Notes under the pieces: model-generated
Databases searched by the model: none
Told to the model about the DNA's origin: nothing
The model's input: only the letters and a program-made list of their open reading frames with translations
Shown: positions 36,668 through 44,936 of the stretch, piece after piece
Layout of the letters: every line of letters begins with the position of its first letter
Position numbering within the stretch: position 1 is the stretch's first letter
Translations under genes and position numbers: made by a program
Source of the DNA: an uncultured bacterium
GTDB lineage: Bacteria; Armatimonadota; JACIXR01
Reading direction: 5' to 3'
Assembly: GCA_938041455.1 (NCBI GenBank)
Contig: CALITO010000004.1
Coordinates: 62,001 to 126,000 of the forward strand
Length of the DNA: 64,000 nucleotides

Positions 36668-36932
36668 GCTGGAGAAACGAGCCAGGGAATTGGAGAAGAT
36701 CCTGCGCTTGGAGGTGGAGAAGCTGGGACGGGAGATAGAGATGGCGTTGCGCTTGAGGGGCGAAAGCAAGGAAGAAGAAAAACAAAAGGTGGAAAACCAA
36801 TTGAGGGAGATGTTGAGAAATCATCCCAAGGGGGAGAAAGCGAGAGAAATAGCAAGGGAGATAGAGGGAATTAGAGGGAAAATCCGAGAGATAGAAAAAA
36901 TTACTTCCTCGCTTTTAAAAGGAAAGAGGTGA
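36627..36932 (+). CDS. Small coiled-coil protein of unknown function
   Basis: A 101-residue, highly charged protein predicted to be two long helices: about residues 1-60 (LEKRARELEKILRLEVEKLG) and 70-98, separated by NHPKGEK. No known family is recognised. It begins inside the 3' end of rnc in another frame (41-nt overlap) and ends 7 nt before the sugar isomerase. Neither conserved motifs nor a membrane segment is seen. Context does not indicate a role; the overlap with rnc suggests coupled translation. Confidence 0.62.
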   Translation: MNEELEFLLYSKNRLEKRARELEKILRLEVEKLGREIEMALRLRGESKEEEKQKVENQLREMLRNHPKGEKAREIAREIEGIRGKIREIEKITSSLLKGKR

Positions 36933-36939
36933 ATAGGAA

Positions 36940-37773
36940 ATGGATATCGGCATTTTGAGCTTATCTTTCTCTTTTAAGGGATACACCTTCGACAATTTTC
37001 TGGACTCGGCAAAAGAGATAGGCTTCAAAGCTTACGAGCTCTCAACTGCGCCAGGCGCGCATCAGGGCACGCTGCAGTGGGATGACAAGGGAGTGGAGGG
37101 AATAAAAAAGAAATCGTCATCCCTCGGTTTGGAAATATACGCCTTGGGCGGGTATACAAACTTCGTAAGAGTAACGGCTGAGGAACTGAAAGAGGAAGTC
37201 AAAAAAGTGGTTAGGTATTTGGATATAGCGGAGAAATTGGGAGCAAAGGTGATAAGGGTTTTTGGTGGCGAGCCCAATCCTCATATTCCCGAAAGTCAGT
37301 GGGTCGATTTAATCGTCAAAGGTTTGAAAGAATGTGCATCCGAGGCAGAAAAGAAGGGTATCTATCTCGGTCTAGAGAATCACGGTTACATAACAAATAA
37401 TGCAGAGTTGGAGTTGAAAATATTGGAGAAAGTGGATTCTCCATTTGTTAGACTCACCGTGGACACTTCAAATTATTACTGGTATGGACATGATCTACCC
37501 ACGATAGAGCGATTTTACAAGTTGGTTGCTCCCTATTGTGTGCACACTCATTTAAAGGATGGTAGCGTAAAACAAGGGATTAGAGATAAGTATATCTCTC
37601 TTGCCTTGGGCGAGGGAGAACTTCCTCTGAAACTCTTTTTGGATGAACTCCTCAGTTCTGGTTATGATGGGCCACTGTGCATTGAATATGAAGGGGAAGA
37701 GGACGCGAAGATAGGTGCAAGGAAGGGCTACGAGTTTCTCAAAAAGTACCTATCGGAAAGGGAGTGTAGGTAA
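36940..37773 (+). CDS. Sugar phosphate isomerase/epimerase family protein
   Basis: A 277-residue TIM barrel of the xylose isomerase-like family. Metal ligand candidates follow the usual order: Glu in LGLENHG, Asp in LTVDTSNYYW, His in VHTHLKDGS and Glu in CIEYEGEED. GAGGTGAAT precedes the ATG. Relatives include hydroxypyruvate isomerase, inosose dehydratase and keto-glycoside lyases, so the substrate is open. It lies between the rnc region and panB without gaps and could work with the glycosidases 3-6 kb upstream or the Gfo/Idh/MocA pair downstream. Confidence 0.83.
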   Translation: MDIGILSLSFSFKGYTFDNFLDSAKEIGFKAYELSTAPGAHQGTLQWDDKGVEGIKKKSSSLGLEIYALGGYTNFVRVTAEELKEEVKKVVRYLDIAEKLGAKVIRVFGGEPNPHIPESQWVDLIVKGLKECASEAEKKGIYLGLENHGYITNNAELELKILEKVDSPFVRLTVDTSNYYWYGHDLPTIERFYKLVAPYCVHTHLKDGSVKQGIRDKYISLALGEGELPLKLFLDELLSSGYDGPLCIEYEGEEDAKIGARKGYEFLKKYLSERECR

Positions 37774-38628
37774 GTGAAGATAACTATTAGGACGATAAAG
37801 GAGAAGAAAGCAAAGGCTGAGAAGATAGTCGCCCTCACGGCTTACGATTATCCTACAGCGAAGATATTAGACGCAGTGGGTATAGATATAATCCTCGTTG
37901 GCGATTCTCTGGGAAATGTTGTTCTGGGTTATGAGAATACTCTTCCTGTTACAATGGAGGAAATGCTCCATCACACAAGAGCTGTAAAGAGAGGAATTAG
38001 AAACGCACTCCTCGTGGGTGATATGCCCTTCCTTTCCTATCAAACAAGCGTAGAAGAAGGAATAAGAAATGCTGGTCTCTTCATTAAGGCGGGAGCCGAG
38101 GCAGTCAAGATAGAAGGAGGAAGGCAATTCATACCCTTGATAGAGAGGCTTACTCGATCGGGGATTCCTGTTATGGGGCATATAGGGCTCACCCCTCAAT
38201 GGATTCACAGTTTTGGAGGGTATAGGATACAAGGACGCACGGCTAAGGACGCTTTAGCACTTCTTGAGGATGCTCACCTCTTGGAGAAAGCGGGTGTCTT
38301 TTCCTTGGTTCTGGAAGGGGTGCCTGTAGAAGTGGCGAAGTTAATTACAGAGAGTTTATCCATACCCACCATTGGCATAGGAGCAGGAATGCATTGCGAC
38401 GGTCAAATCCTCGTTTTCCACGACCTCTTTGGATGGGGAGATTTCGTTCCCAAACATGCTAAGGTCATGATCGATCTGAAGGCGGTTATTTCGGAGGGAG
38501 TAAGAAGGTATATAGAGGAGGTTAGGCAAGGTATCTTTCCCCAAGAAGATAATGCGGTTTTTATGAATGAGGAAGAGGCGGAAATTCTTAGAAAGGAGTG
38601 GTCGCAACGGAAGTCGTCAGAGGGATAA
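37774..38628 (+). CDS. panB: 3-methyl-2-oxobutanoate hydroxymethyltransferase
   Basis: PanB makes ketopantoate from alpha-ketoisovalerate, the first committed step to pantothenate and CoA. The GTG start directly follows the previous stop. Motifs include LTAYDYPTAKILD, ILVGDSLGNVVLGYENTLPV (substrate/metal site), EAVKIEGG, VMGHIGLTPQ and GIGAGMHCDGQILVFHD. At 284 residues it is full length. It overlaps panC by 31 nt. No panD or panE is visible in the window. Confidence 0.97.
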   Translation: MKITIRTIKEKKAKAEKIVALTAYDYPTAKILDAVGIDIILVGDSLGNVVLGYENTLPVTMEEMLHHTRAVKRGIRNALLVGDMPFLSYQTSVEEGIRNAGLFIKAGAEAVKIEGGRQFIPLIERLTRSGIPVMGHIGLTPQWIHSFGGYRIQGRTAKDALALLEDAHLLEKAGVFSLVLEGVPVEVAKLITESLSIPTIGIGAGMHCDGQILVFHDLFGWGDFVPKHAKVMIDLKAVISEGVRRYIEEVRQGIFPQEDNAVFMNEEEAEILRKEWSQRKSSEG

Positions 38629-39464
38629 AGGAAATGAAGTCCCTAAGCAAAAAATTTAGGGAAGGAGGCGAGGTGATTGGCCTCGTTCCTACCATGGGTT
38701 ATTTCCACGAGGGGCACTTGTCACTTATGAGAAAAGCAAGAGGGGAATGCGAGCGCGTCGTCGTTAGTCTTTTCGTTAATCCTCTCCAGTTCGGTCCTCA
38801 AGAAGACTATCACCTGTATCCCCGAGACGAGGACAGAGACGCTAAGCTGGCGGAAAAAGAAGGAGTGGACATTCTCTTCATTCCTTCTGTTTCCGAGATG
38901 TACCCGGAGGGTTATGCAACTTTTGTAGAGGTAAAGAGATTGACCGAGGGTCTGTGCGGAAGATTTAGGCCGGGACATTTCCAAGGCGTAACCACGGTGG
39001 TTCTCAAGCTCTTCAACATAGTGAAGCCCCATAAAGTTTATTTTGGGATGAAGGACTACCAGCAATTAAAAGTTATAGAAAGAATGACCAGGGATTTGGA
39101 CTTGGACATAGAGATAATACCTTGCCCCACCATTAGGGAAGCGGATGGCTTGGCTATGAGCTCACGAAATTCTTATCTATCAACCGAAGAAAGGAAGGCG
39201 GCAACGGTTATCTACAGGTCATTACTTGAAGCGAAGGAAACCTACCGTAAAGGAGAAACAAAGGCTAAGGTATTAAAGGAGATAGTAGGAGGTATACTTA
39301 GAGGAGAGCCATTGGTCAGGAGGATAGACTATGTGGAGATAGTGCACCCTGAAACTTTGGAACCGTTGGAGGAAGTCGGAGAAGAGGGCGCCATTTTGGC
39401 CGTAGCTTTATATATAGGAAAAGCGAGACTTATAGATAACATTCTTTTGAGAGAGGAGGTATAA
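38598..39464 (+). CDS. panC: Pantothenate synthetase, start uncertain
   Basis: PanC ligates pantoate and beta-alanine using ATP. The HxGH motif is in VPTMGYFHEGHLSL; LFVNPLQFGPQEDY, GLCGRFRPGHFQGVTTVV, YFGMKDYQQL and the late SSRNSYLS loop are intact. The start is unclear. GTG 38598 abuts the only Shine-Dalgarno (AAAGGAG, 38592-38598), leaving no spacing. ACG 38607 sits 8 nt after it and would give EVVRGIKEMK, matching the usual N-terminus. ATG 38634 trims the first helix. Whichever is used, translation begins inside the end of panB. Confidence 0.94.
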   Translation: MVATEVVRGIKEMKSLSKKFREGGEVIGLVPTMGYFHEGHLSLMRKARGECERVVVSLFVNPLQFGPQEDYHLYPRDEDRDAKLAEKEGVDILFIPSVSEMYPEGYATFVEVKRLTEGLCGRFRPGHFQGVTTVVLKLFNIVKPHKVYFGMKDYQQLKVIERMTRDLDLDIEIIPCPTIREADGLAMSSRNSYLSTEERKAATVIYRSLLEAKETYRKGETKAKVLKEIVGGILRGEPLVRRIDYVEIVHPETLEPLEEVGEEGAILAVALYIGKARLIDNILLREEV

Positions 39465-39468
39465 ATGT

Positions 39469-39957
39469 ATGGAGAGGCCCAAAAGCCGCAGGTCTTGGAG
39501 AGAAAAACTGTTAGACCACAGGGACCTACCTAAGGTAGTGCCTGTACCACCTTATATGATAGGCAAATGGGGTTTGAAAGAAGGAGACACTATGGTCATA
39601 CCTGCCCCAATAGAAGTGGACGAGATGATGAAGAAAGTTCCTCCGGGTAAAGTTGTAACTTTGAACGAGATTAGAAAAGCACTGGCAGAAAAGCACGGTG
39701 CCACTACTTGTTGTCCAATGACAACGGGGATTTTTGTGCTCTTCGCTGCAAGAGCCGCCTCGGAATCGGCGAGAGAAGGTGAGACAAACATAACTCCTTA
39801 CTGGCGCACTTTAAAGCCCGGGGGATTAATAAATGAGAGATATCCCGGGGGAGTGGAGTTGCAGAAGCGACTTTTAGAAGGAGAGGGGCACAAAGTCGTT
39901 AAAAAAGGATATAAATTCATAGTGGTTGACCTTGAAGAAAGCCTGATAGAACTGTGA
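39469..39957 (+). CDS. MGMT/ATL-like winged-helix protein lacking the acceptor cysteine
   Basis: A 162-residue protein with the DNA-binding fold of O6-alkylguanine-DNA alkyltransferases: VPPGKVVTLNEIRKALAEKHG aligns with the usual PxGxVxTYGxIA helix region. The stretch ITPYWRTLKPGGLINERYPG aligns with the active-site PCHRV and following hairpin. The acceptor Cys is replaced by Tyr (P110-Y111-W112-R113), so alkyl transfer of the normal kind is not expected; ATL proteins have Trp there. An adjacent pair Cys81-Cys82 in TTCCPMTTG is a distinctive feature. It may bind damaged DNA as ATLs do, or have a different role. GGAGG lies 9 nt before ATG. It sits between panC and nadC, overlapping nadC by 4 nt. 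Confidence 0.78.
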   Translation: MERPKSRRSWREKLLDHRDLPKVVPVPPYMIGKWGLKEGDTMVIPAPIEVDEMMKKVPPGKVVTLNEIRKALAEKHGATTCCPMTTGIFVLFAARAASESAREGETNITPYWRTLKPGGLINERYPGGVELQKRLLEGEGHKVVKKGYKFIVVDLEESLIEL

Positions 39958-40796
39958 ATGTATCTTTTCCCTCCCCTCTATTGATAGAGGAAATTGTTCA
40001 ATCTGCCCTAAAGGAGGATATAGGGTGGCGGGATTTAACATCCTGCCTTATAGAGGATGTTGAGGCAATAGGGGAGATCTCTGCGAAGGAAGAGGGGATT
40101 TTATGTGGTATTGAAGTAGCGAGGAGGGTTTTTAAAGTTCTCCAACCGGACTGTGATTTCAAGGCTTTGTTAAAAGACGGAGATATGCTCTTGCCTGGCA
40201 CCCTCATCGCTGAGGTGAGAGGTGGAGCGAGAGCCCTCCTTGGAGGAGAAAGGGTCGCCCTTAACTTCCTCCAGCATTTATCGGGAATCGCTACCCTCAC
40301 GAGGAAGTTCGTTGATAAAGTCCAAGGGACAAATGCGAAAATACTCGCCACAAGGAAGACAATTCCTCTCCTCAGAGCATTGGAAAAATATGCTGTAGAG
40401 GTAGGAGGTGGCTATTCTCACCGTTTCGCCCTATACGACGGTGTTCTCCTAAAGAATAACCATATATCTCTGGTAGGGGATGTAAAAAGGGCAATTGAGA
40501 GGGCGAGAAAAGGGTTTCCCTATCATAAAATAGAGATAGAGGTAAGGAACTTGGAGGAATTTAGGCTCGCTTTGGAAGCAGGGGCGGACATTATTCTCTT
40601 GGATAATATGGATATTGCGAGCATAAAGGAAGCAGTTAAGCAAGGAAAAGGCAGGGCTTTTTTGGAAGTATCAGGTGGTGTCTCCTTAGAGAACGTGAGA
40701 GAGATTGCGGAGACGGGTGTAGAGTTCATATCCATCGGTGCCATAACTCACTCTGCCAAGGCGATAGATATCCATATGGAGGTGCGCAAATTGTGA
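39954..40796 (+). CDS. nadC: Nicotinate-nucleotide pyrophosphorylase (carboxylating)
   Basis: NadC converts quinolinate and PRPP to nicotinate mononucleotide in de novo NAD synthesis. The start is GTG in a GTGA overlap with the previous stop. Family motifs are KEDIGWRDLTS, ERVALNFLQHLSGIATLT, ATRKTIPLLRALEKYAVEVGG-type substrate loop (positions about 125-145), LKNNH, IEIEVRNLEE and LLDNMD. The length is typical at 280 residues. nadA and nadB are not in the window. It overlaps bioY by 4 nt. Confidence 0.96.
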   Translation: MNVSFPSPLLIEEIVQSALKEDIGWRDLTSCLIEDVEAIGEISAKEEGILCGIEVARRVFKVLQPDCDFKALLKDGDMLLPGTLIAEVRGGARALLGGERVALNFLQHLSGIATLTRKFVDKVQGTNAKILATRKTIPLLRALEKYAVEVGGGYSHRFALYDGVLLKNNHISLVGDVKRAIERARKGFPYHKIEIEVRNLEEFRLALEAGADIILLDNMDIASIKEAVKQGKGRAFLEVSGGVSLENVREIAETGVEFISIGAITHSAKAIDIHMEVRKL

Positions 40797-41344
40797 GCAT
40801 AGCCAGAGAAAGAACCAAAGAGGAGGTAATTCTCAGGAGGCTTTTTTTCTCTTTGCTTTTTGCCTTGGGAACAGGCCTCGGTGCCCAGTTGAGAATTCCT
40901 TTGCCCTTCACACCTGTTCCCATAACTCTGCAAACTTTCTTCGTCCTTTCCTCAGGCGTTGCCCTCGGACCGGTTTGGGGCTCCTTAAGCCAACTCTTTT
41001 ATCTCCTCTTAGGTATAGCAGGTTTCCCTTATTTCGCCGGCTTCTCAGCAGGAGTTAAAACCATGTTAGGACCAACTGGTGGTTATCTTCTTGGTTTTTT
41101 AATCGCCAGTTATATAGTAGGTCTCCTTGCTCAAAAGGGGAAAATTTCAAGAACCTATCTGGCCATGCTCATTGGGGAAATAACAATACTCTTCCTCGGG
41201 ACTACCTGGCTTAGTTTTGTCCAATCCTTATCTCTCTCTCAAGCGCTGGTAAAAGGGGTTCTACCTTTTCTACCAGGTGATGCGGTGAAAATCTTGGCTG
41301 GGGGGGTCTTTGCTACATATATATCACATTGGACGAAAGAGTGA
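40793..41344 (+). CDS. bioY: Biotin transporter BioY
   Basis: The S component of an energy-coupling-factor biotin importer, with about six membrane helices in 183 residues. The conserved regions IPLPFTPVPITLQTFFVLSS and GPTGGYLLGFLIASY are clear. The start is GTG, overlapping nadC (GTGA). No ECF A or T components are seen nearby, so it must use shared ones or act alone. Paired with birA it points to biotin scavenging rather than synthesis, serving acetyl-CoA carboxylase for the fab pathway. Confidence 0.95.
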   Translation: MSIARERTKEEVILRRLFFSLLFALGTGLGAQLRIPLPFTPVPITLQTFFVLSSGVALGPVWGSLSQLFYLLLGIAGFPYFAGFSAGVKTMLGPTGGYLLGFLIASYIVGLLAQKGKISRTYLAMLIGEITILFLGTTWLSFVQSLSLSQALVKGVLPFLPGDAVKILAGGVFATYISHWTKE

Positions 41345-42120
41345 GGAATCCGTCCCTTATTGGAAGGGTAATCCTCCACTTTGAAACTCTGGAATCCACT
41401 CAGGATGTAGCCATTGATTATGCAAAGAAGGGTGAACCTGAAGGGTTGGTAGTTGTAGCAGAGGAGCAGGAAAAGGGGAGGGGAAGATGGGGGAGGAGTT
41501 GGTTCTCCCTTCCTTCCAAGAGTTTGACCTTCTCCATTCTTTTGCGCCCCCCTTTCTCCCCCAAATTCTCCCCCTATCTATCCCTTTTCCCAGCCCTTTC
41601 TTGCGCCCAAGCTATTGAAGAATTGGGCATAGTATGTGGTCTTAAATGGCCTAATGACATCTTGATAGGAAATAAAAAGGTGGGTGGGGTATTGGTGGAG
41701 ATGGAAAGCAGGGGGGAGAAAATAGAGTGGGTAGTTGTAGGGATAGGAATAAATGTCAATTTAGAAGAAGTGGATTTTCAAGGTGAGTTGAGGGAAACCG
41801 CTACCTCGCTTTGCTTGACTTTGGGCAAACAACTTGACATCCAGGAACTGTTACAGGATATTTTAAAAGAACTAAATGAGAAATATTATTTGTGTCTAAG
41901 TGAAGAAGGAAGGGGGAAAATAAGGAATATGTATGAGGAAAGGGATTTGTTAAAGGGGGAAATTTTGGAGGTCATATTAGGCAAGGGGCAGACTTTAAAA
42001 GGTGTAGGAGAGGGCATAGATGAAAGGGGGTTCTTGAGGGTGAGGGTAGGGGAGGATATAATTGTTTTTCCAGCGGGAGATGTCCATCTCCTGAAAAGGG
42101 AAAATCCAAGAAAAATTTAA
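41341..42120 (+). CDS. birA: Biotin-protein ligase, catalytic domain only
   Basis: The enzyme attaches biotin to the carboxyl carrier protein. The catalytic core is recognised by FETLESTQDVA, the biotinyl-AMP loop EKGRGRWGRSWFS, LKWPNDILI and KVGGVLVEM. A small C-terminal beta domain follows. The N-terminal DNA-binding helix-turn-helix of E. coli BirA is missing, so it should not act as a repressor. I start at GTG 41341, in a GTGA overlap with bioY; an in-frame TTG at 41329 is an alternative. The last 90 nt contain a promoter-like sequence for the next gene. Confidence 0.94.
   Translation: MRNPSLIGRVILHFETLESTQDVAIDYAKKGEPEGLVVVAEEQEKGRGRWGRSWFSLPSKSLTFSILLRPPFSPKFSPYLSLFPALSCAQAIEELGIVCGLKWPNDILIGNKKVGGVLVEMESRGEKIEWVVVGIGINVNLEEVDFQGELRETATSLCLTLGKQLDIQELLQDILKELNEKYYLCLSEEGRGKIRNMYEERDLLKGEILEVILGKGQTLKGVGEGIDERGFLRVRVGEDIIVFPAGDVHLLKRENPRKI
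42034..42062 (+). promoter_or_regulatory. Putative promoter of the Gfo/Idh/MocA-flavoprotein unit
   Basis: Inside the 3' end of birA, TTGAGG (42034-42039) and a perfect TATAAT (42057-42062) are 17 nt apart. A transcript starting near 42069 would have a 70-nt leader. It begins with a small hairpin (GGAGAT-GTCC-ATCTCC) and ends with AAGGAGG before ATG 42139. It would separate the last three genes from the cofactor genes. Confidence 0.5.
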
Positions 42121-42138
42121 AAGGAGGTTTGAAAGAAT

Positions 42139-43125
42139 ATGCATAAGGTAGGTTTTATAGGATGTGGTGGCATCGCACATGCTCACGCCCGTGCCCTTTC
42201 CTCGATAGGGGAACGAGTGGAAATGGTTGCTTTCTGCGATATAGAAAAGGAACGGGCAAGATGGTTTTCTCAAAACTATACGGCGGGAAAGGCGAAGTTT
42301 TTCAGTGATTACAGGGAGATGTATGATAAGGTAGATTTGGATATCGTTTATATATGCCTCCCTCCGTTTGCTCACAAGGACGAGGTGGATATAGCGGCGG
42401 AAAAGGGCATCCATATCTTCATTGAGAAGCCCATCGCCCTGGATATGGAGACCGCTAACAGGATGGTGGAAGTTGTGGAGAAGAACAAGGTGAAGTCACA
42501 AGTAGGCTTTATGTTTCGCTTTGGGGATGCGGTGGAGGAGGTAAAAGGGATGCTTTGTAATTATGGCCCCGTCGGGTTGATGATGGGCAGATATATGTGT
42601 AATTCTCTCCATTCCCCCTGGTGGAGAGATAAGTCCAAGAGTGGGGGGCAGATTGTCGAGCAAATAATTCATATCTTTGACCTCATCCGTTTCTTTATGG
42701 GAGAACCAAAGCTTGTTTTCACCCAGATGAATAACATCTTTCACAAGGATATACCCGATTACACCGTGGAAGATGTAAGCGGGACAGTTATCCTTTTCAA
42801 AGACGGCGGCATTGCCACCGTCTCAGCAACTAATGGTGCCATCCCCGGTAAATGGATTGCCCAACTGGACCTTATAGCCAAAGGATTAACCGCTAACTTC
42901 ATAGATGCCAACCATGCCAATGTCTACCTAACCCTCAATCCTTGGGAGAAAAAGGTGGAGATTTCCTCCGGAAAAGATATCTACTTGGCAGAAACTTTGG
43001 ACCTGCTGGATGCCATAGAGCAGGATAGGCCAACCAAAGTACCCATGATTGAAGGTGCAAGAAGTCTCCAACTCGTCCTCACCGCTGCTCGTTCTGGGGA
43101 AGAGGGGAAACCCGTAGAGATGTGA
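42139..43125 (+). CDS. Gfo/Idh/MocA family oxidoreductase (first of pair)
   Basis: A 328-residue NAD(P)-dependent sugar or cyclitol oxidoreductase. The N-terminal Rossmann domain has VGFIGCGGIAHAHA and the conserved IEKPIAL containing the catalytic Lys. The C-terminal alpha/beta domain has SGGQIVEQIIHIFDLIRFF, with His in the position used for proton transfer. AAGGAGG precedes the ATG. Its stop overlaps the start of a second, related enzyme. Substrate unknown; such pairs act on glycosides, inositols or keto sugars. Confidence 0.9.
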   Translation: MHKVGFIGCGGIAHAHARALSSIGERVEMVAFCDIEKERARWFSQNYTAGKAKFFSDYREMYDKVDLDIVYICLPPFAHKDEVDIAAEKGIHIFIEKPIALDMETANRMVEVVEKNKVKSQVGFMFRFGDAVEEVKGMLCNYGPVGLMMGRYMCNSLHSPWWRDKSKSGGQIVEQIIHIFDLIRFFMGEPKLVFTQMNNIFHKDIPDYTVEDVSGTVILFKDGGIATVSATNGAIPGKWIAQLDLIAKGLTANFIDANHANVYLTLNPWEKKVEISSGKDIYLAETLDLLDAIEQDRPTKVPMIEGARSLQLVLTAARSGEEGKPVEM

Positions 43126-44144
43126 TGAACATAGGCATCATCGGTATGGGGGGTATCGCCAGTCCCCACCTTTCTGCATATTCATTGAACAGAAAGGTAG
43201 GGGGGATCTATATCACCGATGTAAGCGAACGAGCTCTTCGCGATGCCCAGGATAAATATCCCAAAGTTAGGGGAACATTTCAAGATTATAGGCAACTGAT
43301 AGAGGAAGCTCCCATAGAGATCGTGGATATTTGCACACCCCATTATCTCCACTATCCTATGGTTATGGAGGCTTTGAGGGCAGGGAAAGATGTGATATGC
43401 GAAAAGCCAATTGCTATGACCTTAGAAGAGGCGGATGAGATGATAGATACTGCGAGAAAGAGGGGACGGCGGCTCTTTATTATGATGAATCAGCGATTTA
43501 TGCCCTACCACAAGGAAGCGAAGAGGTTGATTAATGAGGGAGCAATTGGCAGACCTTTTCTCGCCATCTTCCACATAATGGGGAACGAATTCATAAGGAT
43601 GAACGACCCTAATCACTGGAAGGGAAGTTGGGATAAAGCGGGTGGGGGAGCTATGTTTGACACAGGTTATCATGCCGTCTATATGATGCTTTATTTCTTC
43701 GGCAAGCCCCAGGCAGTCACAGCGGTTGCGAAGAGGCTGATAGTGGAACCCGAAAACAAGGGAGATGATAATACCGTAGCTATCTTGGAATTCGATAACA
43801 ATGTTTTGGGAACGATTGCCGTTTCTTATACTGTCCTTTCAGAATCCTGGAAAGAAACAAGGCATATATACGGAACGGAGGGGTCAATTCACATAAGGGA
43901 TGAAGTTTCAGAGCCCCTTATATTGGTAAAGGATGATAACCCCTTTCCTATCGATATTGAGTTCGGTTCGTTCGAAGATAGTATAAAAAGAGCCCTTGAC
44001 CATTTCATAGATTGTTTATCAGATGGAAAAGAAGCGGAGGTTAGAGCGGAGGAGGCGAGGGATGCCTTGGAAGTATGCCTTGCCATTTATGAAGCCTCAA
44101 GGAGAGGGGAGAAAGTTATTATCAAAGGAGGTGTTAAAGAATGA
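43125..44144 (+). CDS. Gfo/Idh/MocA family oxidoreductase (second of pair)
   Basis: Homologous to the gene before it but not a close copy. It has the Rossmann motif IGIIGMGGIASPHL, the ICEKPIAM lysine motif, and GGGAMFDTGYHAVYMMLYFFG in the C-terminal domain. The start is ATG 43125 in a TGATG overlap with the first enzyme (GTG 43122 is also possible). Two adjacent paralogues could catalyse successive or reverse oxidations of a sugar, or form a heteromer; this is inference. It overlaps the flavoprotein gene by 4 nt. Confidence 0.9.
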   Translation: MNIGIIGMGGIASPHLSAYSLNRKVGGIYITDVSERALRDAQDKYPKVRGTFQDYRQLIEEAPIEIVDICTPHYLHYPMVMEALRAGKDVICEKPIAMTLEEADEMIDTARKRGRRLFIMMNQRFMPYHKEAKRLINEGAIGRPFLAIFHIMGNEFIRMNDPNHWKGSWDKAGGGAMFDTGYHAVYMMLYFFGKPQAVTAVAKRLIVEPENKGDDNTVAILEFDNNVLGTIAVSYTVLSESWKETRHIYGTEGSIHIRDEVSEPLILVKDDNPFPIDIEFGSFEDSIKRALDHFIDCLSDGKEAEVRAEEARDALEVCLAIYEASRRGEKVIIKGGVKE

Positions 44145-44917
44145 AAATTCTGGCTATTTGCGGTTCACCTCATAGGGAGGGTTTATCTCCCGGACTTTTA
44201 AAAGCGGCAGCTGAGGGAGCCAGACTGGCGGGAGCAGAAGTTGAGGTAGTCCTGCTCGCTGAAAAGCGAATAAAACCTTGTATCGCCTGCCCTTCCCCCC
44301 CTTGCTGGACTAGTATGGAATGTAATATTAAGGATGATGATGGATTACATTTAAGGAAGCTCTTTAACGAGTGCGATGGCTTGATAATCTCTGCCCCTGT
44401 GTATTTCCTTGGGCTAAACGGCTTGGTAAAAGATTTCCTCGACAGGATGAGATATTACCATAGTAATGGCAAGCCTGCCCTGCCTATCGCTGCCGCTGGT
44501 GGAACAGGCAAAGGCTGTGTTAAAGCTTTGCAAGATCTTTCTACATCCCTTACGGTTTTCGGCTTTCGCATAGTTATGCCTATGCCTGTAACCCGATATA
44601 ATGCTGAAGAAGCATTTTCTCAAGCAAAGGAGCGAGGTAGAAAATTGGTTGAGGAGTTCTCAGAGCCAAAGCCCCTCTCCAATCTTGGCGAAGGCTATGC
44701 CTGGCTCTATTCCCTTCCCTATATGACTTGGAATCTCGTGGATGAACTCCTCTACCTCTCAAGGATTGCAATTGAAGGGTTGAGGAGGAAAGGGAGAGAC
44801 GACCTCGCGGAAAGCTTATACAGTGAACTGCTTGCCCTGGAAAATTATCCCGAGGATTTGGCTGTGCGAGCTATGGTCCTTCACCAGAAAACGATGCACG
44901 CTTTTAACACTTCATAA
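44141..44917 (+). CDS. NADPH-dependent FMN reductase-like flavoprotein
   Basis: A 258-residue flavodoxin-fold protein with the FMN phosphate loop ICGSPHREGLSPGLL, a cysteine-rich segment CIACPSPPCWTSMEC (compare iron-sulfur flavoproteins) and SAPVYFLGLNGLVKDFLDRM around the flavin ring. The C-terminal 70 residues are a helical extension. It likely transfers electrons from NAD(P)H. It ends the 27-kb plus-strand run; 19 nt separate it from the convergent glycosidase, with no terminator seen. Confidence 0.85.
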   Translation: MKILAICGSPHREGLSPGLLKAAAEGARLAGAEVEVVLLAEKRIKPCIACPSPPCWTSMECNIKDDDGLHLRKLFNECDGLIISAPVYFLGLNGLVKDFLDRMRYYHSNGKPALPIAAAGGTGKGCVKALQDLSTSLTVFGFRIVMPMPVTRYNAEEAFSQAKERGRKLVEEFSEPKPLSNLGEGYAWLYSLPYMTWNLVDELLYLSRIAIEGLRRKGRDDLAESLYSELLALENYPEDLAVRAMVLHQKTMHAFNTS

Positions 44918-44936
44918 TTGGGGGTTTTTCAACTGC

